DNA of 64,000 bases from Streptomyces phaeofaciens (GTDB taxonomy: Bacteria > Actinomycetota > Actinomycetes > Streptomycetales > Streptomycetaceae). Position 1 is the first letter of the stretch. Every line of letters starts with the position of its first letter. Where the stretch lies: the NCBI RefSeq assembly GCF_014648915.1, contig NZ_BMSA01000014.1, positions 62,001 to 126,000 of the forward strand, in the 5' to 3' direction. The translations under genes and the position numbers were made by a program. This document shows positions 26,065 to 33,913 of this stretch, one piece after another. Under the pieces are notes generated by a model that was given only the letters and a program-made list of their open reading frames with translations, was not told the DNA's origin and searched no databases.

Positions 26065-26781
26065 ATGGACGAGGTCGAGCGGGCACGGATCACGGCGTAC
26101 ACCGAGGCGGTGGGCCGCGGGGACACGGACGAGGTGCGGGCGCTGATCGCGGCGGGGGCGGCGGATCCGGACGAACGGATCGGCGACTACGCCGACCTGA
26201 CGCCGCTGACGCTGGCGGCGGGCTGGGGTCACCTCGCCGTCGTCGAGGCGCTGCTCGATCTGGGCGCCGATCCGAGCCTCCCCAACCGGTTCGGCCCGTT
26301 CCCCCTGCTGGAGGCGGCGATCACGGGCCACACCGAGGTCGTGGACCTGCTGCTGGACCGCGGGGCGGACCCGGCGGCGCGGTTCAAGGAGAGGACCGCC
26401 CTGGACTGGACGCGCGCCGCCGGCAAGGAGGACATGGCCCGACACCTGCACGCCCGCGGCGCCCGACCGGCCCAACCGGCCCAACCGGCGCATGCGTCCC
26501 GACCGGCTCGACCGGCCCAACCGGCCCAACCGGCGCAACCGGCCCATGCGGCCCAACCGGCCCAACCGGCCCATGCGGCCCAACCGGCCTGCGCGTCCCA
26601 ACCGGCCCATGCGGCCCGCGCGGCCCGACCGGATCAGACCAACCAGACGGAGCGAGCCGATGCCCGACGCCCGGACACCCGACCAACGGACACCCGACCA
26701 ACGGACAGCCGACCAGCGGACAGCCGACGCCCGGACGCCCCACGACCGGACGCCCGCCCCGTGGATCCTCACCACGACTGA
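26065..26781 (+). CDS. Ankyrin-repeat protein with repetitive Pro/Ala/Gln tail
   Basis: A 238-residue protein with about three ankyrin repeats in residues 10-130 (DLTPLTLAAGWGHLAVVEAL, FPLLEAAITGHTEVVDLLL, ALDWTRAAGKEDMARHL). A low-complexity tail built of PAQPAQPAH-like units follows, and its last 40 residues overlap the start of the next gene in another frame. GAGGA lies 8 nt upstream of the ATG. A protein-binding role is typical of the family; the target is unknown. The tail is likely expanded from 9-bp DNA repeats. Confidence 0.75.
   Translation: MDEVERARITAYTEAVGRGDTDEVRALIAAGAADPDERIGDYADLTPLTLAAGWGHLAVVEALLDLGADPSLPNRFGPFPLLEAAITGHTEVVDLLLDRGADPAARFKERTALDWTRAAGKEDMARHLHARGARPAQPAQPAHASRPARPAQPAQPAQPAHAAQPAQPAHAAQPACASQPAHAARAARPDQTNQTERADARRPDTRPTDTRPTDSRPADSRRPDAPRPDARPVDPHHD
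26460..26760. repeat. 9-bp and 15-bp tandem repeat arrays at a gene overlap
   Basis: CCGGCCCAA-type 9-mers fill about 26460-26640 and CGGACACCCGACCAA-type 15-mers about 26670-26760. The first array codes the ankyrin protein tail. The second is read in two frames, the end of the ankyrin tail and the RTPDQ/RTADQ N-terminus of the crotonase. Confidence 0.75.
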
Positions 26782-27541
26782 CGACCACGTCACCCACCTC
26801 ACCCTCAACCGCCCGGAGGCCCTCAACGCCCTCGCCCCCGGGCAGCGCGACGAGCTGATCGGGCTGCTCGCCGCCGCCTCCGCCGACCCGGACGTACGGG
26901 CGGTGGTCCTCACCGGGACGGGCCGGGGCTTCTGCGCGGGCGCGGATCTGCGGGGCGGGGCGCCGGCGGGCGAACGGGTCGCGGGCGACGTGGCCCGCAC
27001 CCTCCGCCTCGGCGCCCAGCGCCTGGTCGCCGCGGTCCTCGACTGCGAGAAGCCGGTGATCGCCGCCGTGAACGGCACGGCGGCCGGCCTCGGCGCGCAT
27101 CTCGCCCTCGCCTGCGATCTGGTCCTGGCGGCCGAATCGGCCCGTTTCATCGAGGTGTTCGTCCGCCGCGGCCTCGTCCCGGACGGCGGCGGCGCCTATC
27201 TCCTCCCCCGGCTGATCGGCCCGCAGCGCGCCAAGGAGCTGATGTTCTTCGGCGACGCGCTCACCGCGGCGGACGCCGAACGCCTGGGCCTGGTCAACCG
27301 TGTCGTCCCGGACGACGACCTGCCCAAGACGGCCCGCGAGTGGGCCGCCCGCCTCGCCGCCGGCCCCACCCGCGCCCTCGCCCTCACCAAGCAGCTGGTC
27401 AACGCCTCCCTCGACACCGACCGCACCACCGCCTTCGCCGCGGAGGCCGCCGCCCAGGAGATCAACATGACGACGGCGGACGCCCACGAGGGCGTGACGA
27501 GCTTCGTGGAACGGCGGGGCGCCGCGTTCAGGGGCCGCTGA
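26660..27541 (+). CDS. Enoyl-CoA hydratase/isomerase with repetitive N-terminal extension
   Basis: A 293-residue crotonase. The core starts at about residue 34 (ILTTTDDHVTHLTLNRPEAL) and holds the oxyanion-hole motifs GRGFCAGADLRG and AAVNGTAAGLGAHLALACDL and the C-terminal LTKQLVN helix. The first 33 residues are RTPDQ-like repeats encoded over the end of the ankyrin gene. The ATG at 26660 has GGAG at 7 nt, and no alternative start exists before the core. It likely hydrates or isomerises a CoA intermediate made by the operon's synthetase. Confidence 0.83.
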   Translation: MPDARTPDQRTPDQRTADQRTADARTPHDRTPAPWILTTTDDHVTHLTLNRPEALNALAPGQRDELIGLLAAASADPDVRAVVLTGTGRGFCAGADLRGGAPAGERVAGDVARTLRLGAQRLVAAVLDCEKPVIAAVNGTAAGLGAHLALACDLVLAAESARFIEVFVRRGLVPDGGGAYLLPRLIGPQRAKELMFFGDALTAADAERLGLVNRVVPDDDLPKTAREWAARLAAGPTRALALTKQLVNASLDTDRTTAFAAEAAAQEINMTTADAHEGVTSFVERRGAAFRGR

Positions 27542-27573
27542 GCCCCTGACCGGTCCGCTCCACCCCTTCCGAT

Positions 27574-27588
27574 CTGACGAACCGTCAG
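27574..27588. promoter_or_regulatory. CTGAC-N5-GTCAG operator of the flavin reductase gene
   Basis: CTGACGAACCGTCAG is perfect and ends 5 nt before the ATG at 27594, with AACCGT in the -10 position. It is again compatible with a leaderless start. Confidence 0.78.
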
Positions 27589-27593
27589 CTTCA

Positions 27594-28190
27594 ATGGAAG
27601 GCGTGATGGGACATGCGGGGATGGCGGCAGCCGCCGTCCGATATCTGCGGGCAGAGCCGGTCGAGGCGCTGCCCCGACCCGAACTGCGCTGCGTCCGGGA
27701 CGACGAGCGCGCGCCGGTGGACCAGGCCGAATTCCGGCGCGTCCTGGGGGCCTTCGCCTCGGGCGTCACCGTCGTCACGGCCCCCGCCGCCGAGGGCGAG
27801 CAGGGCCCGGCCGGCTTCGCCTGCCAGTCCTTCTCCTCCCTCTCCCTCGACCCGCCCCTGGTCGCCTTCATGGTGGGCCGTACGTCGACGACCTGGCCGC
27901 GCATCGCCCGCGCGGGCGTCTTCTGCGTCAACGTCCTCGGCGCGGGCCAGGCCGCCCTGTGCCGGGCCTTCGCGGCGCGCGGCGCCGACAAGTTCGCCGG
28001 CGTCCCGCACACCCCCGCCCCCGTCTCCGGCGCCCCCCGTCTCACCGGCGCCCTCGCCTGGATCGACTGCACGATCCACGCGGTCCACACGGGCGGCGAC
28101 CACCTCATCGTGGTGGGCCGGGTGGACGCCCTGGGCGCCACGGACGACGACGAGCCGCCACTGCTGTTCCACAAGGGGCGGTTCCTCTGA
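27594..28190 (+). CDS. Flavin reductase-like protein (HsaB type)
   Basis: A 198-residue FMN-binding split-barrel reductase. It shows FRRVLGAFASGVTVVTAP, the FMN loop FACQSFSSLSLDPPLVAFMVGR, and TGGDHLIVVGRVDAL. Such proteins supply FMNH2 or FADH2 to a two-component monooxygenase, for example HsaA in steroid ring opening. No oxygenase component is adjacent, so the partner must lie elsewhere. Its promoter carries the shared operator directly before the start codon. Confidence 0.82.
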   Translation: MEGVMGHAGMAAAAVRYLRAEPVEALPRPELRCVRDDERAPVDQAEFRRVLGAFASGVTVVTAPAAEGEQGPAGFACQSFSSLSLDPPLVAFMVGRTSTTWPRIARAGVFCVNVLGAGQAALCRAFAARGADKFAGVPHTPAPVSGAPRLTGALAWIDCTIHAVHTGGDHLIVVGRVDALGATDDDEPPLLFHKGRFL

Positions 28191-28194
28191 CCTC

Positions 28195-29508
28195 CTAGGC
28201 GGGCTGCGCCAGGAGCATCGGGGCCGTCGGGCGGCGTCGGATCACCAGGGCCATCAGGGCCGCCGCCGCGCACAGTGCGCCCGCGGCGTACCAGACCACG
28301 TCGTAGGAGCCGAAGGCGTCCCGGGCGACGCCGCCGAGGAAGGCGACGAGGGCGGCGCCCACCTGGTGGGAGGCGAGGACCCAGCCGAAGACGATGGCGC
28401 TGTCCTCGCCGTACTGCTCGCGGCACAGGGCCAGGGTGGGCGGGACGGTGGCGACCCAGTCGAGGCCGTAGAAGACGATGAAGAAGATCATCGGCGGGTG
28501 GACCGTGGACGCCAGCAGCATGGGGAGGAAGAGGAGCGAGACGCCGCGCAGGGCGTAGTACACCGCCAGCAGCCGGCGCGGTTCGAAGCGGTCGGTGAAC
28601 CAGCCGGAGGCGATCGTGCCGACGACGTCGAACACCCCGATGACCGCGAGCAGCGAGGCCGCCGCCGTGACCGGCATGCCGTGGTCGTGCGCGGCCGGCA
28701 CGAAGTGCGTCTGGACCAGGCCGTTGGTCGACGCGCCGCAGATCGCGAAGGTCCCGGCGAGCAGCCAGAACGGGCCGGTGCCCATCGCCTTCAGCAGCAC
28801 CGAGATCGTGCGCCGCGCGGCACCCGTCACCGGCGGCGGCTTCTCGACGAACTCCGGCGCCCCGTACGGCTCGAGGCCCACGTCCGCCGGGTGGTCGCGC
28901 AGCAGCAGCCAGACGAAGGGGACGACGGCGAGGGCGGCCAGCGCGACGGTGACGGCGGCCGGACGCCAGTCGTGGCGGGTGACCATCCAGGACAGCAGCG
29001 GCAGGAAGATCAGCTGGCCGGAGGCGGAGGCCGCGGTGAGGATGCCGCTCACCAGGCCCCGGCGCTCGGTGAACCAGCGGTTGGTGACCGTCGCGGCGAA
29101 GGCGAGCGCCATCGAGCCGGAGCCGAGGCCGACCAGCAGCCCCCAGCAGAGCAGCAGCTGCCAGGCCGCCGTCATCCACACCGTCAGACCGGAGCCGACC
29201 GCGATCACGGTCAGAGCGACCGCGACCACCCGCCGGATGCCGAATCGGTCCATCAGCGCGGCCGCGAACGGCGCGGTGAGCCCGTACAGCGCGAGGTTGA
29301 TGGAGACGGCCGCGCCGACCGTGCCGCGCGACCAGCCGAACTCCTGGTGCAGCGGGTCGATGAGCAGGCCGGGGAGGGAGCGGAAGGCGGCCGCGCCGAT
29401 GATCGTGACGAAGGTGACGGCGGCGACGAACCACGCGCGGTGGATGCGGGTGGGCTTCTTCCGGACCTTCGCCCCGGCCGCGGCGGGTGCTTCGCTTGTC
29501 TGGTTCAC
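28195..29508 (-). CDS. MFS transporter (OFA/monocarboxylate-like)
   Basis: A 437-residue major facilitator with about 12 membrane segments. The loop 2-3 motif is MDRFGIRRVVAV, and the second-half equivalent is FTDRFEPRRLLAV. The N-terminal half begins AWFVAAVTFVTIIGAAAFRSLPG, characteristic of MCT/OFA-type carriers for carboxylates. It could import the acid fed into the surrounding CoA ligases. GTG at 29508 has no Shine-Dalgarno. It converges with the flavin reductase with a 4-bp gap. Confidence 0.85.
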   Translation of the reverse strand: MNQTSEAPAAAGAKVRKKPTRIHRAWFVAAVTFVTIIGAAAFRSLPGLLIDPLHQEFGWSRGTVGAAVSINLALYGLTAPFAAALMDRFGIRRVVAVALTVIAVGSGLTVWMTAAWQLLLCWGLLVGLGSGSMALAFAATVTNRWFTERRGLVSGILTAASASGQLIFLPLLSWMVTRHDWRPAAVTVALAALAVVPFVWLLLRDHPADVGLEPYGAPEFVEKPPPVTGAARRTISVLLKAMGTGPFWLLAGTFAICGASTNGLVQTHFVPAAHDHGMPVTAAASLLAVIGVFDVVGTIASGWFTDRFEPRRLLAVYYALRGVSLLFLPMLLASTVHPPMIFFIVFYGLDWVATVPPTLALCREQYGEDSAIVFGWVLASHQVGAALVAFLGGVARDAFGSYDVVWYAAGALCAAAALMALVIRRRPTAPMLLAQPA

Positions 29509-29579
29509 GCCATAAAGAGTCCGATACCGGCCCCGGCCCAACGAGTGGCCCGAAGGACAGCATTCGTTAGGATCGGGCC

Positions 29580-30584
29580 ATGCGCCAGGAATCCGGCTTC
29601 CGCCCGCACCGCGTCGTCGTCTTCGCCCTCGACGGCCTGCTCCCCTTCGAGCTGGGCATCCCGCACCGCATCTTCGGCCGCCCCAGGGACGCCGAGGGCC
29701 GGCCGCTGTACGAGGTCGTGACCTGCTCGGTCCGCCCACCGGGACCGGTCCGCACGGACGCCGACTTCGCCGTCATGGTCGAGCACGGCCCCGAGGCGCT
29801 CGCCACCGCCGACACGGTGATCGTCCCCGCCTCCTACGAACTCGGCCCGGTCTTCGAGCAGGGCGTGCTCACCGAGGAACTCGCCGCCGCCCTGGCCCAC
29901 ATCCGCCCGGGCACCCGCCTCGCCTCCATCTGCACCGGCGTCTACGTGCTGGCCGCCGCCGGCTTCCTCGACGGCCGCCCGGCGACCACCCACTGGGCCG
30001 AGGCCGACCACATGCAGCGGCTCTTCCCGCGCGTCAAGGTCGACCCGGACGTCCTGTTCGTCGACGACGGCGACGTGCTGACCTCGGCCGGTGTCGCCGC
30101 CGGCATCGACCTGTGCCTGCACATCCTGCGCCGCGACCACGGCACCGCCGTCGCCAACCACGTCGCCCGCTACACGGTCGTACCGCCGCACCGGGACGGC
30201 GGGCAGGCGCAGTACATCGCCCGTCCGGTGCCCGACCCGCAGCAGTCCACCACGACCTCCGCGCGCGCGTGGGCGCTGGGCCGGCTGCACGAGCCGATCC
30301 AGCTGCGGGACATGGCCGGGCAGGAGTCCATGTCCGTACGCACCTTCACCCGCCGCTTCCGCGAGGAGGTCGGCGTCAGCCCCGGCCAGTGGCTCACCCA
30401 GCAGCGGGTGGAACGGGCCCGGCACCTGCTGGAGTCCACCGGCCTCTCCGTCGACCAGATCGCCCAGGACGCCGGCTTCGGCACCGCCCAGTCCATGCGC
30501 CAGCACCTCCAGGCGGCGCTGGGCGTGACCCCGACGGCGTACCGGCGGACGTTCCGCGCCGAGAGCGGTGACGTCAGAACGTGA
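29580..30584 (+). CDS. GlxA-like AraC-family regulator with DJ-1/PfpI domain
   Basis: A 334-residue regulator. The N-terminal class-I glutamine-amidotransferase-like domain (RVVVFALDGLLPFELGIPH at the start) keeps the elbow cysteine in ASICTGVYVLAAAG and the motif TTHWAEAD. The C-terminal AraC domain (about 225-325) contains RTFTRRFREEVGVSPGQWL and VDQIAQDAGFGTAQSMRQHL. Divergent from the MFS gene by about 70 bp, so it may control it. Its 3' end overlaps the alcohol dehydrogenase by 11 bp. Confidence 0.88.
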   Translation: MRQESGFRPHRVVVFALDGLLPFELGIPHRIFGRPRDAEGRPLYEVVTCSVRPPGPVRTDADFAVMVEHGPEALATADTVIVPASYELGPVFEQGVLTEELAAALAHIRPGTRLASICTGVYVLAAAGFLDGRPATTHWAEADHMQRLFPRVKVDPDVLFVDDGDVLTSAGVAAGIDLCLHILRRDHGTAVANHVARYTVVPPHRDGGQAQYIARPVPDPQQSTTTSARAWALGRLHEPIQLRDMAGQESMSVRTFTRRFREEVGVSPGQWLTQQRVERARHLLESTGLSVDQIAQDAGFGTAQSMRQHLQAALGVTPTAYRRTFRAESGDVRT

Positions 30585-31623
30585 GGACGCCGCGCGCCAC
30601 CCGCCCCGCCTCCGCGTCCGCCGCCGCCTTCTCGAAGTCCTCCACCGGGTAGGTCTGGGTGACGAGTTCGTCCAGCAGCAGCCGGCCCTCCCGGTACAGG
30701 TCGGCGTAGAGCGCGATGTCCCGCTGGGGGCGGGAGGCGCCGTAGCGGCAGCCCAGGATCGACTTGTCCAGGAACAGCGAGGACACGAGGAAGGACGCCT
30801 CGGCCGTCGCGGCCGGCACCCCGAGCAGCACCGCCTGCCCGTGCCGGTCGAGCAGATCGACCGCCGCGCGGATCAGCTCCACCCGCCCCACGCACTCGAA
30901 GACATGGTCCGCGCCCGTCGGCAGGACCTCCCGCACCCCGTCCACCGAGGTCAGGAAGTGGGTGGCCCCGAACCGCCGGGCCACCGCCTCCTTCGCCGGG
31001 TTGCTGTCCACGGCGACGATCCGCAGCGCCCCCGCGATCCGCGCGCCCTGGAGCACATTGAGCCCGATCCCGCCCGTCCCGATGACGACGACGCTCTCCC
31101 CGAATCCCACCCGGGCCCGGTTGAGCACGGCACCGACCCCGGTCAGCACCCCGCAGCCGATCAGCGCGGCGGACGTCAGCGGGATGTCCTCGGGTATCCG
31201 CACCGCCTGCACGGCCCGGACGACCGTCCGCTCGGCGAAGGCGGAGTTGGACGCGAACTGGTACACCGGCCGCCCCGCGCGCGTGAACGGCTTCCCCGGG
31301 CGCCCGATGGCCTGCCGGCACATCGTCGGCCGCCCCCGGTCGCACTCCGCGCAGGTGCCGCAGCTGGCGAGCGTGGACAGCGCCACATGGTCGCCGGGCA
31401 CGACATGGGTGACCCCGGCCCCGACGGCCTCCACCACCCCGGCGCCCTCGTGCCCGAGGACCACCGGCGCGGGGAACGGGATCGTCCCGTCGATCACCGA
31501 CAGGTCGCTGTGGCACAGCCCGGCCGCCGAGACCGCCACGAGCACCTCGCCGGGCCCCGGATCACGGACCTGGAGATCGTCGACGACCTCGGCCCGCTTC
31601 CCGTCGAACAGCACGCCTCGCAT
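30574..31623 (-). CDS. Zinc-dependent alcohol dehydrogenase (MDR family)
   Basis: A 349-residue MDR enzyme starting MRGVLFDGKRAEV. The catalytic zinc site (LCHSDLSVIDG and GHEGAGVVEAVG), the structural zinc cysteines (CGTCAECDRGRPTMC) and the NAD-binding motif VVIGTGGIGLNVLQG are all visible. This is the class-III-like group acting on primary alcohols or mycothiol adducts. AGGGGAG lies about 9 nt before ATG 31623. No operator precedes it, and the gap to the dehydrogenase upstream is 18 bp, so it probably belongs to the SDR-dehydrogenase operon. Confidence 0.87.
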   Translation of the reverse strand: MRGVLFDGKRAEVVDDLQVRDPGPGEVLVAVSAAGLCHSDLSVIDGTIPFPAPVVLGHEGAGVVEAVGAGVTHVVPGDHVALSTLASCGTCAECDRGRPTMCRQAIGRPGKPFTRAGRPVYQFASNSAFAERTVVRAVQAVRIPEDIPLTSAALIGCGVLTGVGAVLNRARVGFGESVVVIGTGGIGLNVLQGARIAGALRIVAVDSNPAKEAVARRFGATHFLTSVDGVREVLPTGADHVFECVGRVELIRAAVDLLDRHGQAVLLGVPAATAEASFLVSSLFLDKSILGCRYGASRPQRDIALYADLYREGRLLLDELVTQTYPVEDFEKAAADAEAGRVARGVLTF

Positions 31624-31641
31624 CACGCCACCACTCCCCTG

Positions 31642-32775
31642 TCACCTGGGCTGTCTGGGCAGGCCGAGCACGCGCTCGGCGATGATCGTGCGCTGGATCT
31701 GGTCCGAGCCGCCGTAGATCGTGTCGGCCCGGGAGAACAGGAACAGCTGCTGCGCCTCGTCGAGTCCGTACGGCTCCGCGGGCGACCAGTCCGCCGGGCC
31801 GGCCCCCGCCCTCGCCCCCCGCACCTGGACGGCGGCCTCGCCGAGCCGCTGGTGCCAGCCGGCCCACAGCAGCTTGGCGACGCTGGGCGCGCCCGGACCA
31901 CCGGAACCGCCCAGCGTCCGCAGCGCGTTCCACCGCATGGTCCGCAGCTCGGCCCACAACCGCACGAGCCGGGCGCGGATCACCGGATCGTCGGCCGCCC
32001 CCGTCTCGACGGCCGTGCGGACCACGCGCCCCAGCTCCTCGGCGAACCCGATCTGCTGAGCGAGCGTCGACACCCCGCGCTCGAAGCCGAGCAGGCTCAT
32101 CGCGACCCGCCAGCCGTCGCCCTCGGCGCCGACGACCTGCTCGGCGCGCGCCCCGTCGAAGAACACCTCGTTGAAGTCGCTCGTCCCGGTCAGCTGCCGG
32201 ATCGGCCGCACCTCGATCCGGCCCGGCTGGTCCATCGGCACGAGAAGGAAGCTCAGCCCGCGGTGGCGCGTCGACCCCGTCTCCGTACGGGCGAGCACGA
32301 AACACCAGTCGGCCTCGTGGGCGAGGGAGGTCCAGATCTTCTGGCCGGTGACCCGGTACCCCTCGGCCGTCCGCTCCGCCCGGGTGCGCACACCCGCCAG
32401 ATCCGATCCCGCGCCGGGTTCGCTGTAGCCCTGGCACCACAGCTCCGTCCCCGCGGCGACCGGCGGCAGGAACCGTGCCTTCTGCTCCGCCGTGCCATGG
32501 GCGAGGAGGGTGGGCGCGAGCAGCTTCTCCCCGATGTGCCCGGACCGGGGCGGGGCGCCCGAGCGGGCGTACTCCTCGGCCCAGGCGACCTGTTGGGTGA
32601 GGGTGGCGGTCCGGTTGCCGTACCCCCCCTCCCCCCACCCCAGCCCGATCCACCCCGCGTCCCCGAGCGTGCGCTCCCAGCCACGCCGATCGGAGACCCC
32701 CGGCACATGCTCCCGAAGCCAGGCACGCACCTCGGTACGAAAGTCGTCGTCGGCCGGATCAAACCCGAAGTCCAC
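31642..32775 (-). CDS. Acyl-CoA dehydrogenase, ChsE2-like (GGSDQIQR) subunit
   Basis: A 377-residue acyl-CoA dehydrogenase. It has WCQGYSEPGAGSDLAGVRTRA and KIWTSLAHEADWCFVLART in the middle and IYGGSDQIQRTIIAERVLGLP at the C-terminus. This is the type that pairs with an HGGxGFTWE subunit; the unlinked gene at 10897 is of that kind. GTG at 32775 has GAGGAGG 5 nt upstream. It lies between the SDR and the alcohol dehydrogenase on one strand. Confidence 0.87.
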   Translation of the reverse strand: MDFGFDPADDDFRTEVRAWLREHVPGVSDRRGWERTLGDAGWIGLGWGEGGYGNRTATLTQQVAWAEEYARSGAPPRSGHIGEKLLAPTLLAHGTAEQKARFLPPVAAGTELWCQGYSEPGAGSDLAGVRTRAERTAEGYRVTGQKIWTSLAHEADWCFVLARTETGSTRHRGLSFLLVPMDQPGRIEVRPIRQLTGTSDFNEVFFDGARAEQVVGAEGDGWRVAMSLLGFERGVSTLAQQIGFAEELGRVVRTAVETGAADDPVIRARLVRLWAELRTMRWNALRTLGGSGGPGAPSVAKLLWAGWHQRLGEAAVQVRGARAGAGPADWSPAEPYGLDEAQQLFLFSRADTIYGGSDQIQRTIIAERVLGLPRQPR

Positions 32776-32812
32776 GTCGACCTCCTCGAGAGACGCCGGC
32801 GCCAACTCCCCC

Positions 32813-32845
32813 AGGGGCGCGGGGAACTGCGCGACGAGCCACGAC
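32813..32845. repeat. Single arm of a Streptomyces GC-rich intergenic repeat
   Basis: AGGGGCGCGGGGAACTGCGC and the following CGACGAGCCACGAC match an intergenic repeat I recognise from many Streptomyces. A close relative occurs as an inverted pair at 45450-45510. Here a single arm sits inside the 104-bp gap between the SDR and dehydrogenase genes. Confidence 0.55.
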
Positions 32846-32879
32846 ACACCCGCACCCGCACCCGCCGTCGAACAGGAAC

Positions 32880-33794
32880 TCACCCATTGGGCCGCGCCCC
32901 CTCCGCCGCGGCCCGCCGCATCTCCTCCAACCGCTCCAGCATCGGCATCGGATCCACCCCCACCGACCCCGGCAGCACCTCCGCGATCCGCGAGGGCGTC
33001 CAGGAACCACCCTCCGCGTACACGGCCCGCAGCTCCCGAGGCTGTGCCCACACAGCGATCTTCGCACCGGCGACCGTGTAGACCTGCCCGGTTATCCCCA
33101 GCTCCCGCGAGCGGTCCGACAAGAGGAAAGTCACCATCGCGGCGACATCCTCCGGCTCCCCGATCTCCGCGAGCTCCATCGGCACCCCGGCCGACATCCG
33201 CGTCCGCGCGACCGGCGCCACCGCGTTCGCGGTCACCCCGTACCTGTGCAGACCCAGCGCGGCGCTCCGCACCAGCGAGATGATCCCGCCCTTCGCCGCG
33301 CTGTAGTTGGCCTGCGAGACGGATCCCTGATGGTTTCCGCTGGTGAACCCGATCAGCGTCCCGGAGCCCTGCCCGCGCATGACCGCGGAGGCCGCCCGGA
33401 ACACCGTGAACGTGCCCTTCAGGTGGGTGGCGACGACCGGGTCCCACTCCTGCTCGGTCATGTTGAACAGCATTCGCTCGCGCAGGATCCCGGCGACGCA
33501 CACCACCCCGTCGAGCCGCCCGTACGCCTCCACGGCGGCGTCCACGACCCGTTGGCCGCCCGCCATGGTGGAGATGTCGTCCGCGACGGCCACGGCCTCT
33601 CCGCCGGCCGCCTCGATCTCCTTGACGACGCCCTCGGCGACTTCGCTCGTGGGGGAACCCCCGTCCACCGCCACGCCGTAGTCGTTGACGACGACCCGCG
33701 CGCCCTCGGCCGCCGCCGCCAGCGCGACCGCCCGCCCGATGCCGCGCCCCGCGCCGGTGACGGCGACGGTCTTGCCTGCCAAGAAGTTCGCCAC
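32880..33794 (-). CDS. Short-chain dehydrogenase, HSD17B4-like
   Basis: A 304-residue SDR. It has the cofactor motif VTGAGRGIGRAVAL, ND-Y-G-V after beta2, the NAG-like VCVAGILRERML, catalytic Ser in IGFTSGNHQGS, and YSAAKGGI as the YxxxK pair. The insertion NDYGVAVDGG and long C-terminus (about residues 235-300) match the N-terminal dehydrogenase domain of peroxisomal multifunctional enzyme 2. That enzyme oxidises 3-hydroxyacyl-CoA, so beta-oxidation of a bulky acyl chain is likely. GTG at 33794 has GGGGAG about 5 nt upstream. Confidence 0.88.
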   Translation of the reverse strand: MANFLAGKTVAVTGAGRGIGRAVALAAAAEGARVVVNDYGVAVDGGSPTSEVAEGVVKEIEAAGGEAVAVADDISTMAGGQRVVDAAVEAYGRLDGVVCVAGILRERMLFNMTEQEWDPVVATHLKGTFTVFRAASAVMRGQGSGTLIGFTSGNHQGSVSQANYSAAKGGIISLVRSAALGLHRYGVTANAVAPVARTRMSAGVPMELAEIGEPEDVAAMVTFLLSDRSRELGITGQVYTVAGAKIAVWAQPRELRAVYAEGGSWTPSRIAEVLPGSVGVDPMPMLERLEEMRRAAAEGARPNG

Positions 33795-33816
33795 GCCTCT
33801 CCCCTTCCAGCAGTTT

Positions 33817-33831
33817 CTGACGGACGGTTAG
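33817..33831. promoter_or_regulatory. CTGAC-N5-GTtAG operator, SDR side
   Basis: CTGACGGACGGTTAG has one mismatch in the right arm. It is 22 bp from the SDR start on the minus strand and 33 bp from its partner site at 33850. Confidence 0.7.
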
Positions 33832-33849
33832 ATGCACCCCGGACCGTAT

Positions 33850-33864
33850 CTGACGGTCCGTTAG
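33850..33864. promoter_or_regulatory. CTGAC-N5-GTtAG operator, cyclase side
   Basis: CTGACGGTCCGTTAG has the same single mismatch as its neighbour. It is followed by ATTCT and an ATG (33870) out of frame with the cyclase, echoing the operator-ATTC-ATG layout seen at three other promoters. Confidence 0.7.
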
Positions 33865-33913
33865 ATTCTATGACCCGCCGGACGGGCGAGGACAAGCCCC
33901 GGGGAGGCACCGG

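Noticed and set aside
32775..33837. An apparent 731-residue fusion of the dehydrogenase with an upstream frame.
   Set aside because: The upstream part is a shadow frame of the SDR gene; GTG 32775 has a strong GAGGAGG site and starts the real dehydrogenase.
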